From Verrucomicrobiota bacterium (GTDB taxonomy: Bacteria > Verrucomicrobiota > Verrucomicrobiia > Opitutales > Opitutaceae): a stretch of 64,000 bases of DNA. Position 1 is the first letter of the stretch. Each line of letters begins with the position of its first letter. Below the pieces are notes generated by a model. The model saw only the letters and a list, made by a program, of their open reading frames with translations, searched no databases and had not been told where the DNA came from. Location: positions 1 through 64,000 of the forward strand of contig JAEKKV010000010.1 of assembly GCA_019510185.1 (NCBI GenBank), written 5' to 3'. Positions 49,078 to 56,837 of this stretch are shown here, one piece after another. Both the position numbers and the translations under genes were made by a program.

Positions 49078-49732
49078 GTCTTTGCGAGACGGGCGGCGCG
49101 CCGGCTGGCGATATCTCCTGCTGGCCATAGCCGCAGGCCTTCTGCTGTTGGATAATCGCGATGTTTTGCGGGCGCTGCTCGGGCATGCGGCCGTGCTCGC
49201 GGGGAAGCTGCCGTCCGCGGGATTGTTGCTCGCCTGCGTGCTTCTGCCGATGGCGGGTTTTCCCGTGTCGGTGCTTTATTTTGCCGCGGGCCTGCGCTGG
49301 GGCGGCGCCGGAGCCATGGTCCTGATCATGGGGGCGATCGCGGCGCATCTGACGGTCGCGCATTTGCTGGCCGGATGGTTGCGGGAGCCTCTGGCCCGCT
49401 GGGTGGGCGGACGGGCGAAGTTCGCGCAAGACTTGGTTGCGGGGGCGAACGCCTGGTTCGTCTTCCTTGCCGCGCTGCTGCCCGCCGTTCCTTATGCTTT
49501 TAAAAATTACGGTCTGGCCCTGGCTGTGCCTCGGTGGCGCCCCTATCTGCTAGGCGCGTTTCCAGCCCACCTCTTCACTGCGCTTCCGGCGGTCTTCATC
49601 GGCGAGGTGGTGGCGCTTCCGAGGGCGCCGAAGATCGCGGCGATCGCGGGCTATGTCGGCGTCTTGCTGACGGCCGGCTGGTTTTTTCGCCACCGACGGA
49701 AGATGGAAGCCATTAACTCAGCAGCCTTATGA
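49034..49732 (+). CDS. TVP38/TMEM64 (VTT-domain, DedA-like) membrane protein
   Basis: A 232-residue protein with about five or six helices and the VTT core: FPVSVLYFAAGLRWGGAGAM followed by an amphipathic loop with RAKFAQDL and FLAALLPAVPYAFKNYGLAL. Members of the superfamily act in lipid trafficking or membrane homeostasis. The 44-bp overlap with the previous gene is long, so a start slightly downstream is possible. Its stop overlaps the DUF421 start (ATGA). Confidence 0.8.
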   Translation: MKRKWKGAVLKKSPESLRDGRRAGWRYLLLAIAAGLLLLDNRDVLRALLGHAAVLAGKLPSAGLLLACVLLPMAGFPVSVLYFAAGLRWGGAGAMVLIMGAIAAHLTVAHLLAGWLREPLARWVGGRAKFAQDLVAGANAWFVFLAALLPAVPYAFKNYGLALAVPRWRPYLLGAFPAHLFTALPAVFIGEVVALPRAPKIAAIAGYVGVLLTAGWFFRHRRKMEAINSAAL

Positions 49733-50241
49733 TCTTCGATTTCCTCAATCGTCTTCTTGGACTGGAGGTGGAGGCCCGCCATCTCACGTTTTCGCACATG
49801 GCATGGCGGTCCGTCGTTGTTTTCGTTTTCGGCGTGATGCTCATGCGGCTGGCGGACCGGCGTTTTCTGGGCCGCAACGCCGGATTCGATGTCCTGCTGG
49901 GCGTGGTACTCGGCTCGGTGCTGAGTCGCGGAATCAATGGCCAGGCCGCGTTTTTTCCCACGCTGGGCGCGTGTCTGGTGCTGGTGGTGCTTCATCATCT
50001 ACTGGCCACCGCAGCCTGCCACTCGCATGTCTTTTCCCGCTGGGTGAAGGGAGTGCCGCAGATCCTCGTTCGCACGGGCAAGGTCGAAAAAAGCCAGCTG
50101 CGAAAGAATAAGATGACCGAGGATGACTTGCTCGAAAATATCCGGCTCAACGGCAATGCCGGACGACCGGAGGACGTTGCCGAGGCTTGGCTGGAGCGCA
50201 ACGGCAGCATCAGCATCATCAAGAAAAAAGAGTCCCGGTAG
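49729..50241 (+). CDS. DUF421 (YetF-like) membrane protein
   Basis: A 170-residue protein with three N-terminal helices and the DUF421 domain: MRLADRRFLGRNAGFDVLLGVVLGSVLSRGI, then a cytoplasmic domain with RWVKGVPQILVRTGKV and MTEDDLLENIRLNG. Function is unknown; members occur in spore and stress gene sets. Translationally coupled to the upstream VTT protein by ATGA. Confidence 0.9.
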   Translation: MIFDFLNRLLGLEVEARHLTFSHMAWRSVVVFVFGVMLMRLADRRFLGRNAGFDVLLGVVLGSVLSRGINGQAAFFPTLGACLVLVVLHHLLATAACHSHVFSRWVKGVPQILVRTGKVEKSQLRKNKMTEDDLLENIRLNGNAGRPEDVAEAWLERNGSISIIKKKESR

Positions 50242-50268
50242 TTCGCGTCCGGCGGAGGCGAGCGAAGC

Positions 50269-50655
50269 TCAGGCGCTTTTTTTAGGCCAGCCGTGCCGGC
50301 GGGATTGGGCCGCGGCCATGCGGGCCATTTTCCAGTAATGGGCCCGGGCAAACGTGCGTGCGGTGGCAAACAGCCAGCTGGCGAGCGGCAGCGTGCCTTC
50401 CCTGCGCGCCAGATCCCGCTGGGCGTGGAGAAAGGTGATTCGGGTGATTTTTTCCGCATCCTGAACGTTGCGCAACACCTCATGCGCCCGCTCGAAAACC
50501 TGCGCGTGATAGCTGCGCACGATTTCGGTGAAGGCGGCGGCGTCGCCTTGTTGGTAGCGCTCGACGAGGGAGACATCGCGGTCGTGGGCGGTGGTGGTCG
50601 AGGCGTGTTTCAGAAGGGCCGGCTGAGGTGCGGCCAGAACGGGGCTGGTTGACAT
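50269..50655 (-). CDS. Region-2-only sigma-70-like protein
   Basis: A 128-residue protein resembling the N-terminal half of an ECF sigma factor: SLVERYQQGDAAAFTEIVRSY, then DAEKITRITFLHAQRDLARR and LASWLFATARTFARAHYWK, which together match sigma region 2. Region 4 (the -35 binding helix-turn-helix) is absent and the frame stops soon after region 2. It could be a decayed gene or a small regulator that binds core polymerase. The basic tail (SRRHGWPKKSA) and its position among stress genes do not decide between these. Confidence 0.65.
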   Translation of the reverse strand: MSTSPVLAAPQPALLKHASTTTAHDRDVSLVERYQQGDAAAFTEIVRSYHAQVFERAHEVLRNVQDAEKITRITFLHAQRDLARREGTLPLASWLFATARTFARAHYWKMARMAAAQSRRHGWPKKSA

Positions 50656-50691
50656 GAGGAACGAGAAGCGGAGTTGAAGCGTTGACGTGAG

Positions 50692-51075
50692 TTAAGAATT
50701 TCGGCGGCGACGGGCGGCGAGCATTTGGTCGTGTTGCGCTTCCTCGACGCCTTCCACGGCCAGACGCTCGGTCACGTCCTGATCATCCGCTTCGTTTTGA
50801 AGGGGCACCTGGCGGCCCGGAATCGAGGGCGGCTCGCTGGGGTCGCGACTCAGCGCGCCGGTGCTCACCGCGTCTTCCTGCGTGGTCGGCGGGAGAGACT
50901 CTCCGCTCAACTCACGCTTCGCCTGAAGGCGATCGGTCACGGTGACTTCATCGGGCGAGCGACCGTCGATCACGGCGATTTCCCGGGCACGCCGCTCGAT
51001 GAGCTCGGCGGTGATTTCCCCGGTCTCACTGCCGTGGACGAGGATTTTACCCGGTTTGTGGTCGTCGTGATTCAT
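50692..51075 (-). CDS. Hypothetical acidic protein
   Basis: A 127-residue hydrophilic protein with no membrane segment and no family that I recognise. The N-terminal part (ITAELIERRAREIAVIDGRSPDEV) looks like a DNA- or polymerase-independent helical region, and the rest is rich in Glu, Asp and Pro with low complexity. It lies between the sigma-like gene and a BON gene on the same strand, suggesting a stress role by context only. Confidence 0.6.
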   Translation of the reverse strand: MNHDDHKPGKILVHGSETGEITAELIERRAREIAVIDGRSPDEVTVTDRLQAKRELSGESLPPTTQEDAVSTGALSRDPSEPPSIPGRQVPLQNEADDQDVTERLAVEGVEEAQHDQMLAARRRRNS

Positions 51076-51269
51076 GGAACTGAAGCAAAGGAAGTGGATC
51101 GTAAAACGTCCGCCTTGGCGGGACCGACTGCACCGGGAAATCTCCGTTCCGCGTCAGCCGTCGTTTTCGTTGTCTTACTTTACGCCAAGGACGCGGCGCG
51201 CTCAATGGGAGTTTCCCTGAAACGCCGCTAGGGCGGATTTCTGCGCCGGTCGGGAGCTGAGGGACGCGG

Positions 51270-51596
51270 TCATTTTACGATGATATTGTTCACCACCTTG
51301 CGCACGCCGCGGACGCCCTCGGCGATTTTTTCCGCGCGCTCTTTCATTTCAGGGGTGTCCACAAAACCGCTCAGTTGCACGGTGCCCTTGAAGGTTTCGA
51401 TTTCGATCTGACCCGCTTTGACAAGCTTGTCGGCGATGAACGCGGTTTTCACCTTCGCGGTGATGCTGGCGTCATCGACGTATTCCCCGGTGCTTTGACG
51501 CGTGGCGCTACCGGCACAGCCGGGGGCAAGGACGGGCGTGACGGCACCGATCAACAGAAGAGCGGCGAGTGCGTTAAAGTTACGTGAGGTTTTCAT
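51270..51596 (-). CDS. BON-domain lipoprotein
   Basis: A 108-residue lipoprotein. Signal peptide residues 1-26 end in a lipobox (VLAPGC). One BON domain follows: DDASITAKVKTAFIADKLVK, FKGTVQLSGFVDT, and C-terminal RGVRKVVNNIIVK. BON proteins bind phospholipid membranes in the periplasm and are osmotically induced in other bacteria. The ATG at 51596 is preferred over one eight codons upstream. It overlaps the upstream membrane gene by 17 bp. Confidence 0.88.
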   Translation of the reverse strand: MKTSRNFNALAALLLIGAVTPVLAPGCAGSATRQSTGEYVDDASITAKVKTAFIADKLVKAGQIEIETFKGTVQLSGFVDTPEMKERAEKIAEGVRGVRKVVNNIIVK

Positions 51597-52119
51597 GGGA
51601 TTTGGATGATTTGCTCGCACGGACTTCGTCGCCGGGCTGGAGCGCAGAACGGTTTCTGTTGATGACCAGGGCTGCGCCGACGAAGAGAGCGTTTTTGATG
51701 ATTTCCTGGCCTTGTGCCGTCAGAATAAACGGGGAGCCGGCAAAGCATTCACCGGGCATGGTCATCAAGGGCAGGAGGAGAAACGGTATTTGCAGGAGCA
51801 GAAGCAGCGCGCCCGCCCGCTGAAGCGGCCGGGATAAAAGGCAGACGCCGATCACGGTTTCCCACCCGCCGAGCAAAAGGAAAAAAAGATCCGGCGGCAG
51901 CGGGGGGAGGCTGCGCCGGATCAAGTCTTCCGCCATGCTTCCGGATAACGAGACGAACTTGAGCGCTCCCAGCCAGAGCATGATCGAGGCGGTGATATAG
52001 CGGAGTACGCGCCGCGCGCGCCGGCTCTGACTGAGGGCAATGCGATGGTGGCGTCTGCGGACGCGCCTTGTCGCCTTTGGAGGGAAAACCAATGCGGAGG
52101 CAAGGGAGCGTGTTGGCAT
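51580..52119 (-). CDS. DoxX-like small membrane protein
   Basis: A 179-residue protein with about four hydrophobic segments: the first near residue 40 (RYITASIMLWLGALKFV), then FFLLLGGWETVIGVCLL, a Leu-rich helix and a last one near IIKNALFVGAALVINR. The pattern fits the DoxX/DUF417 superfamily, of unclear function. The basic first 35 residues may not be translated; a later start is possible. The gene overlaps the BON lipoprotein gene. Confidence 0.7.
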   Translation of the reverse strand: MPTRSLASALVFPPKATRRVRRRHHRIALSQSRRARRVLRYITASIMLWLGALKFVSLSGSMAEDLIRRSLPPLPPDLFFLLLGGWETVIGVCLLSRPLQRAGALLLLLQIPFLLLPLMTMPGECFAGSPFILTAQGQEIIKNALFVGAALVINRNRSALQPGDEVRASKSSKSHENLT

Positions 52120-52210
52120 GGCGCGACGACGTCCTTGGTTGAGGAAGTCCGGACGGCGGACTCCTTCTTTTTTTGTTCGGGTGAAAAGCCGCGGGGCAGG
52201 GCGGCCGTGA

Positions 52211-52837
52211 TTACTTCAGGGATTTTTCCAGCTGTTTCGCGTGTTCGTAATGGGCGCGCAGCGTGGGGAGGATCTTGTTGGCGAAGGCCGAGACCTCGGG
52301 GTCGTCCGCTTTCTTTGCCGCTTTTTCGTACAGGTCGATGGCGTCCTCGTGCATGTCCACCTGGTCTTTGATGTAATCTTTGTCGAAATCGGAGCTCTTC
52401 TTGTCGCTCCACTTTTTCATATCGCTGGAGTCGCGTTTTTCCACGGGCAGGGCGACGCCTTTTTTCAGAGCGAGGTCGCGCAGCTCCTTGTTGGCGTTTT
52501 CGTGATCATCGACCATCTGGCGGGCGAAGCTTTTCACCTCGGAGTTGGCGGTGCGGTCGACCGCGATCTGCGAGATTACGACTTCCTCGTGGCCGGACTT
52601 GGAGGCCTTTTCAATGAAGCGCCGATCGAAGCGACTGGTCTTTTCGGAAGAGGACATGTTGCGATCGGTATTAGTCGTCGATGAGTTGCGATCGGTGTTG
52701 GTCGTCGATGAATTGCGGTCGGTACCGGTGGTCGACGAGGTTTCAGGCATGTTCTGGGCAAACAGTCCCGCGCTGGAAAAAGCGAGCGCGGCGAGACCGA
52801 GAATTTTGATACGATGGGAGGTTAGGGATGTTTTCAT
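52211..52837 (-). CDS. DUF4142 secreted protein with internal nonapeptide repeats
   Basis: A 208-residue protein with a signal peptide (residues 1-27, ending GLFAQ). Residues 34-60 hold three copies of SSTTxTDRN. The C-terminal DUF4142 four-helix domain (residues 69-205) shows DRRFIEKASKSGHEEV, AVDRTANSEVKSFARQMVDDH and DVDMHEDAI-type segments, typical of a ferritin-like bundle without visible metal ligands beyond scattered His and Glu. DUF4142 proteins are periplasmic and stress-linked. Confidence 0.9.
   Translation of the reverse strand: MKTSLTSHRIKILGLAALAFSSAGLFAQNMPETSSTTGTDRNSSTTNTDRNSSTTNTDRNMSSSEKTSRFDRRFIEKASKSGHEEVVISQIAVDRTANSEVKSFARQMVDDHENANKELRDLALKKGVALPVEKRDSSDMKKWSDKKSSDFDKDYIKDQVDMHEDAIDLYEKAAKKADDPEVSAFANKILPTLRAHYEHAKQLEKSLK
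52658..52738 (-). repeat. Three tandem 27-bp units within the DUF4142 gene
   Basis: Three in-frame 27-bp units encode SSTTxTDRN. The two units at the low-coordinate end differ at two positions, while the third (52712-52738) has diverged further, so the array looks as if it grew recently from one end. Confidence 0.85.
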
Positions 52838-52961
52838 GGCCCGGTAATGTAGCCCGATATTTTCGACACACCATGGGGGCCGCTCAGCAACGTCCTGTGG
52901 GGGCTGAGCCCGACGAATCGGATCGGGAGCGGTTGATCGGGACGCGCTACGCGCGAACCGG

Positions 52962-53141
52962 TCAGGGGTGAGGTTTGATGATATCCGCGGGGCTCTGCGG
53001 CGGCCGGTGTGCGACGCGCCAGATCACCCATCCCGTCAGAATAAAAAAAAGCAAAATGCCGATCACCATGCCGACATTGACTTTGGTGGTGCGCTTCCGC
53101 GGGTTCACGGACGGATTTTGATTATGGGAGTCGAAGGCCAT
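52962..53141 (-). CDS. Small single-span membrane protein
   Basis: A 59-residue protein with one membrane helix (about residues 21-43, VGMVIGILLFFILTGWVIW), a polar N-terminus and a Pro-rich C-terminus (HRPPQSPADIIKPHP). No family recognised. Start ATG 53141 was chosen because the upstream extension is low-complexity. It lies 4 bases after the malQ stop on the same strand, so it is probably co-transcribed. Confidence 0.6.
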   Translation of the reverse strand: MAFDSHNQNPSVNPRKRTTKVNVGMVIGILLFFILTGWVIWRVAHRPPQSPADIIKPHP

Positions 53142-53145
53142 GATT

Positions 53146-54876
53146 TTAAACGGGAGCGCGGCCGGTGGCCGCGATGAGCGCGCGCGCGGTGGCGATGCGG
53201 CCCGCATAGCCGGCGTGCGTGGCGTAAACGGGCAGCGGGAGTTCCAGGCGCTCGCTCCAGGTGCCCGCGCCGTAGCTTCCGGGGAGATTGAAGCGCTGGG
53301 CGATCCCGAGGAGATCGCTGCTCATCAGCACCGCCAGCTGGCAGGGCGTTTCGAAAAGGGTGCGCACCAGCGCGGTGAGAAGATCGTCCGTCAGGGTGTC
53401 CGGCGGAGGCTGGTTCCAGCCGACAAAGGCGAGGAGATTTTCCAGATCCTTGGCGGCGACGCCTTGCGGATCCTGCCGCGCGTTTTCCCGCAGGTGCAGG
53501 TAAAAAGCCGCGAGGGGAGCGTGGTCGTGGTTCGCGTACGTGGCGAGGCTGAGGACGCGGAAGGAATCCTTGGGATGGAGGGAGCGGTCGGGCCGGCGTT
53601 CCAATTGCGGGAAGGTAAGATTGGCCAGGCGCAGATCGTCGAGGGCGGCGCGCATGTAGCCGGGCATCTCGCCCATGATCTCGGCGAAGAGATACATGTC
53701 GCCCGCCGCTTCTTGAATCGTGGCGATGAGACTGCGCCCTTGCAGATCGTTGATTTTGGCGGAAACCGGATCCTCATCGGAACCCGGAACGAAACGGGGA
53801 AGCCGTCCGCCGGTGAGCTGCTTGGCGGCTTCTTCCGTCAATTTCGAAAACTCCGCGTGCCGGGCTCCGCCGGGCCAGGGAAACATGTAGGCGCGAAAAT
53901 AGCCGCGGAGATGGTCGAGCCTGCAGACATGGAAGTATTGGCGAGCGGAAACCACGCGACGGCGCAGCCAGGCGAAATCGGTGGAGCGGTGGTTTTCCCA
54001 GCGATACGCGGGTAGGCCCCAATTCTGGCCCCAACGTTCAGAGTCCTTGTTGGTGTCGAAGTAGGTGATCGGGCGCGTGCCGACGTTCCAGTCGAGATCG
54101 AACAACTCGGGATGATTCCAGACGTCGGCGCTGCACCGGCCCACGCCAAAGGACATTTCCCCCATCAGCATCACGCCGCGCTCCTCGGCATGGGCGCGCA
54201 CCTTTAGCCATTGCCGGTGGGCGACCCATTGGATGAACGCGAAGCCCTCGCGGATCCGGAGGAGGCGTTCGCGCTCGGGATGGCGTTCCAGCCAGGTGGA
54301 GGCTTCGGCGAACGACTGATGCTCCGGCCTCCAGTCGGTCCAGTTGGGGTTTCCCTCATATTCGCGGATGAGCAGGCGGAAAAGCGTGTATGGCTCGAGC
54401 CAGTCTTTGCGGTTTTCTCGGAAATCGGCGAACTCCCGGGCGAGCGGATCGCCGGCGGGAATCCTTTCTAAAAAACCACGGTGGGCGCCGAGGAGGATCT
54501 GGAGCTTGAGCGGGTTGACGGAGTTGTAGCTGACGCCGCCGACGCGCAGACGGGCGAGCCAGGATTCAGGCGCGGTGCTTTCGATGTCCTGCGCGGTGAG
54601 TCCGGGCACGTCCTCCTCGGTCAGCGCCAGCAGCGCGGGCGACAGCGCGGTGGTGCTGATCGCATTATACGGACTGTGATCGCCGACGGTTTCGTACACC
54701 GGCAGGATTTGCAAAACAGCGAAACGCTGATCGGCGCAAAAATCGATCGCCTCGCGCAGGGCCAGCGTGTCGCCGATGCCGAAGTCATGCTCGTGCCGCA
54801 GTGCGAACGCGGGCACGAGCAGGCCGGCGTATTTTCGCCCGGGCCGGAAAGAGGGAAAGAGGACGGGTGGAGGCAT
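53146..54876 (-). CDS. malQ: 4-alpha-glucanotransferase, GH77
   Basis: A 576-residue GH77 enzyme that transfers alpha-1,4-glucan segments. Recognisable regions: DFGIGDTLALREAIDF, LQILPVYETVGDHSPYN, nucleophile Asp in RLDHLRGYFRAY, acid/base Glu near AEIMGEMPGYMRAAL. The usual TGTHDNDT motif is replaced by a variant ending ANHDHAPLA. The start at 54876 leaves a 7-base gap from the DUF748 gene. With glgX and treZ it supports alpha-glucan turnover. Confidence 0.9.
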   Translation of the reverse strand: MPPPVLFPSFRPGRKYAGLLVPAFALRHEHDFGIGDTLALREAIDFCADQRFAVLQILPVYETVGDHSPYNAISTTALSPALLALTEEDVPGLTAQDIESTAPESWLARLRVGGVSYNSVNPLKLQILLGAHRGFLERIPAGDPLAREFADFRENRKDWLEPYTLFRLLIREYEGNPNWTDWRPEHQSFAEASTWLERHPERERLLRIREGFAFIQWVAHRQWLKVRAHAEERGVMLMGEMSFGVGRCSADVWNHPELFDLDWNVGTRPITYFDTNKDSERWGQNWGLPAYRWENHRSTDFAWLRRRVVSARQYFHVCRLDHLRGYFRAYMFPWPGGARHAEFSKLTEEAAKQLTGGRLPRFVPGSDEDPVSAKINDLQGRSLIATIQEAAGDMYLFAEIMGEMPGYMRAALDDLRLANLTFPQLERRPDRSLHPKDSFRVLSLATYANHDHAPLAAFYLHLRENARQDPQGVAAKDLENLLAFVGWNQPPPDTLTDDLLTALVRTLFETPCQLAVLMSSDLLGIAQRFNLPGSYGAGTWSERLELPLPVYATHAGYAGRIATARALIAATGRAPV

Positions 54877-54883
54877 GGCGGGA

Positions 54884-55987
54884 TCAGGGCGAGGGTGCGG
54901 CCTTGGCCGGCTCGTCGTCGCGTTTTTCAGACAAGGGGCGGACGAAGCCGTGGCGCACCAGATTGACGAGAGTGGCCCACAGGCCCACCTCGGGCCGGCC
55001 GAATTCGCCGGAGAAGGGGACGCGCGTGCCAACCTGGTCGCGCTCTTTGTTCTTCACGACGGCGGTCAAGCCGCTGACAAACGACTCCCATAGCCGGCGG
55101 AGAGGGCCCTTGGTGCGATCTTCGAGATTCTTGAATTCGATGTGTTCGGCGAACGGTTTCACGTAACCCTCGAAGCGGCCGCCCTCGGCGGCCATTTCGG
55201 CATAGGCCTGGAAAGTTCCGGATGAGACGTCGACGCTGGCGTAGGCTTCGAGAAAATCATTCAACGCGCGCAGATCGACTCCGCGCAGGTCGAACTTGAG
55301 CTGAAAGTGGGGTTGGGCGGCCAGCGGCTCGGCGTTGATCCACAGGTTGAGCTGGCCGTTACCCAGCGTGGTGCCCTCGATGCTGAGGCGGGCGGGATAG
55401 GGGCCGCTTTTCGGCGTCGGCCGGTTACGCAGGCCGGTGGCGACGGCGTGAAGATCGCGGATGGCCAGGTCCACCCGCGGCCGGCTCGTTTCATCGATGA
55501 AGTGAACTTCACTCTGGGAGAGTTCGAGATGGGTGATGTCGATGGGAAAAAGATCCCTCACCACTTCCTGCCAGCGCCGGCCCTCCTCCTTTGCGGTGGC
55601 GGGCGGCGTGGTCGCCTTCGTCAACTGAAGCCGGGCCTTGTCCAAATAAATTTCGCTGACGAACCGTCCGTGAAAGAGTTCCCCCCAGGCGAGGGAGAAA
55701 TCGATGTCCTCGGCCGAAAAAAAAGGCACGGTGGTCGCGCCCTCCCGTTTGAAAATTGAAATCTGGCGCAGCCGGTAGGCACCTCGAAAAATCCCGAGAT
55801 CGATATCCTCGACATGGCCCGTATAGCCCTCCACCCGGGCCAGCCGCCGGTTGACGGCGTTCTTCAGGACCACGGGGGCGGCGACGCGCAACGCCAGGAT
55901 CACCAGCAGCGCGCCGCCGATCCACCAAGCCAGCCGTTTTCGCCGGGATAGGCCCGGAGGGCGGCGCGGATTGTCGTCCCGGCTCAT
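54884..55987 (-). CDS. DUF748 AsmA-like periplasmic protein
   Basis: A 367-residue protein with one N-terminal membrane anchor (residues 20-42) and a long periplasmic region of the DUF748 type: YTGHVEDIDLGIFRGAYRLR, VSEIYLDKARLQL, DITHLELSQSEVHFIDE. AsmA-like proteins are thought to bridge the periplasm in lipid transport. A short basic N-terminus follows the positive-inside rule. It is upstream of malQ on the same strand. Confidence 0.82.
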   Translation of the reverse strand: MSRDDNPRRPPGLSRRKRLAWWIGGALLVILALRVAAPVVLKNAVNRRLARVEGYTGHVEDIDLGIFRGAYRLRQISIFKREGATTVPFFSAEDIDFSLAWGELFHGRFVSEIYLDKARLQLTKATTPPATAKEEGRRWQEVVRDLFPIDITHLELSQSEVHFIDETSRPRVDLAIRDLHAVATGLRNRPTPKSGPYPARLSIEGTTLGNGQLNLWINAEPLAAQPHFQLKFDLRGVDLRALNDFLEAYASVDVSSGTFQAYAEMAAEGGRFEGYVKPFAEHIEFKNLEDRTKGPLRRLWESFVSGLTAVVKNKERDQVGTRVPFSGEFGRPEVGLWATLVNLVRHGFVRPLSEKRDDEPAKAAPSP

Positions 55988-56011
55988 GACGTGCGGGCGC
56001 CGCGGGGACGC

Positions 56012-56049
56012 GTTGAAAAAGAAAAGCCCCGCAGGAATCTCTGCGGGGC
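56012..56049 (-). terminator. Terminator of the outer-membrane protein gene
   Basis: Stem GCCCCGCAG (56026-56034) / CTGCGGGGC (56041-56049) with a 6-base loop. An A-rich stretch at 56015-56025 gives a T run on the minus strand, 11 bases after the stop of the outer-membrane gene. Confidence 0.85.
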
Positions 56050-56059
56050 AGGATGGAGA

Positions 56060-56632
56060 TCAGAAGTTGACACCGATGCCGACGGTCCACTGGAACGCGC
56101 CGTTGTCGAAGTTCTCCGAAGCCTGATGCGAATTGTGGAAGACCCACGCGTAATCCACCAAGGCGAAGAGGAACGTCTTCGGCTGAACGTAGAATTTCGC
56201 GCCGGCTTCCAGCCCGGCGGCCAAGGTATCGCTCACATTGTCGCCGTAGAAGCCGCCGAAGTTGATTCCCAGAAACGGCCGCAGGGCGCCACGTGCGAAG
56301 AGATGCTGGTCGAGCGCCACGAAAGTCGAGCCGGACCAGTCCGCGCCGCCGCTGCCTTCCGGATTGGCGTAGCTGACCGATTGACGAATCGTGCCTTCAA
56401 GCGTGTCGGTGAAATAATAACCGAGGGAGGCGTTTACTCCGCCGGACGAGTTGTTGAAATCCTTGTTGCTGATGCCGCTGCCACCAAGGGTCAGCTCCTT
56501 GTCGCCGGCGACTGCGCCGTAGGTGCTGCGGGTGTAGCTCGTGGTGTAGTCGCTCCGGGTTTGTGCGCTGACGGAAAGGACCGCCGCCAAAAACAGCAGT
56601 CCGCCTTTGAGGATGAGGTTTTGTGTATTCAT
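56060..56632 (-). CDS. Small outer-membrane beta-barrel protein
   Basis: A 190-residue protein with a signal peptide (residues 1-23, VLSVSAQ cleavage). It shows alternating hydrophobic strands with aromatic girdles, for example VNASLGYYFTDTLEGTIRQS, and ends in aromatic Phe (WTVGIGVNF), the OmpA/Omp85-recognised C-terminal signature. Probably an eight-stranded barrel of unknown function. Start 56632 chosen for the signal peptide. Confidence 0.82.
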   Translation of the reverse strand: MNTQNLILKGGLLFLAAVLSVSAQTRSDYTTSYTRSTYGAVAGDKELTLGGSGISNKDFNNSSGGVNASLGYYFTDTLEGTIRQSVSYANPEGSGGADWSGSTFVALDQHLFARGALRPFLGINFGGFYGDNVSDTLAAGLEAGAKFYVQPKTFLFALVDYAWVFHNSHQASENFDNGAFQWTVGIGVNF

Positions 56633-56837
56633 TTTTGTTGGTTTGGTGCGAGTGCCGCTGGAGGAGCGACCCCATTTTCCCGAGCGGCTGCCGCACGACA
56701 ATAGTCCAGGCTTTGCGAGGCTCCCCAAATTATCATCGGTAGGAAATCCGGGATACACCACAGGGTGGCGGTCGGGTCGCCGTCAAAAACCATGGAGTAC
56801 CTTTGTCCGGAGGAGCGCGGGAAAGGAGAGCGGGAAC

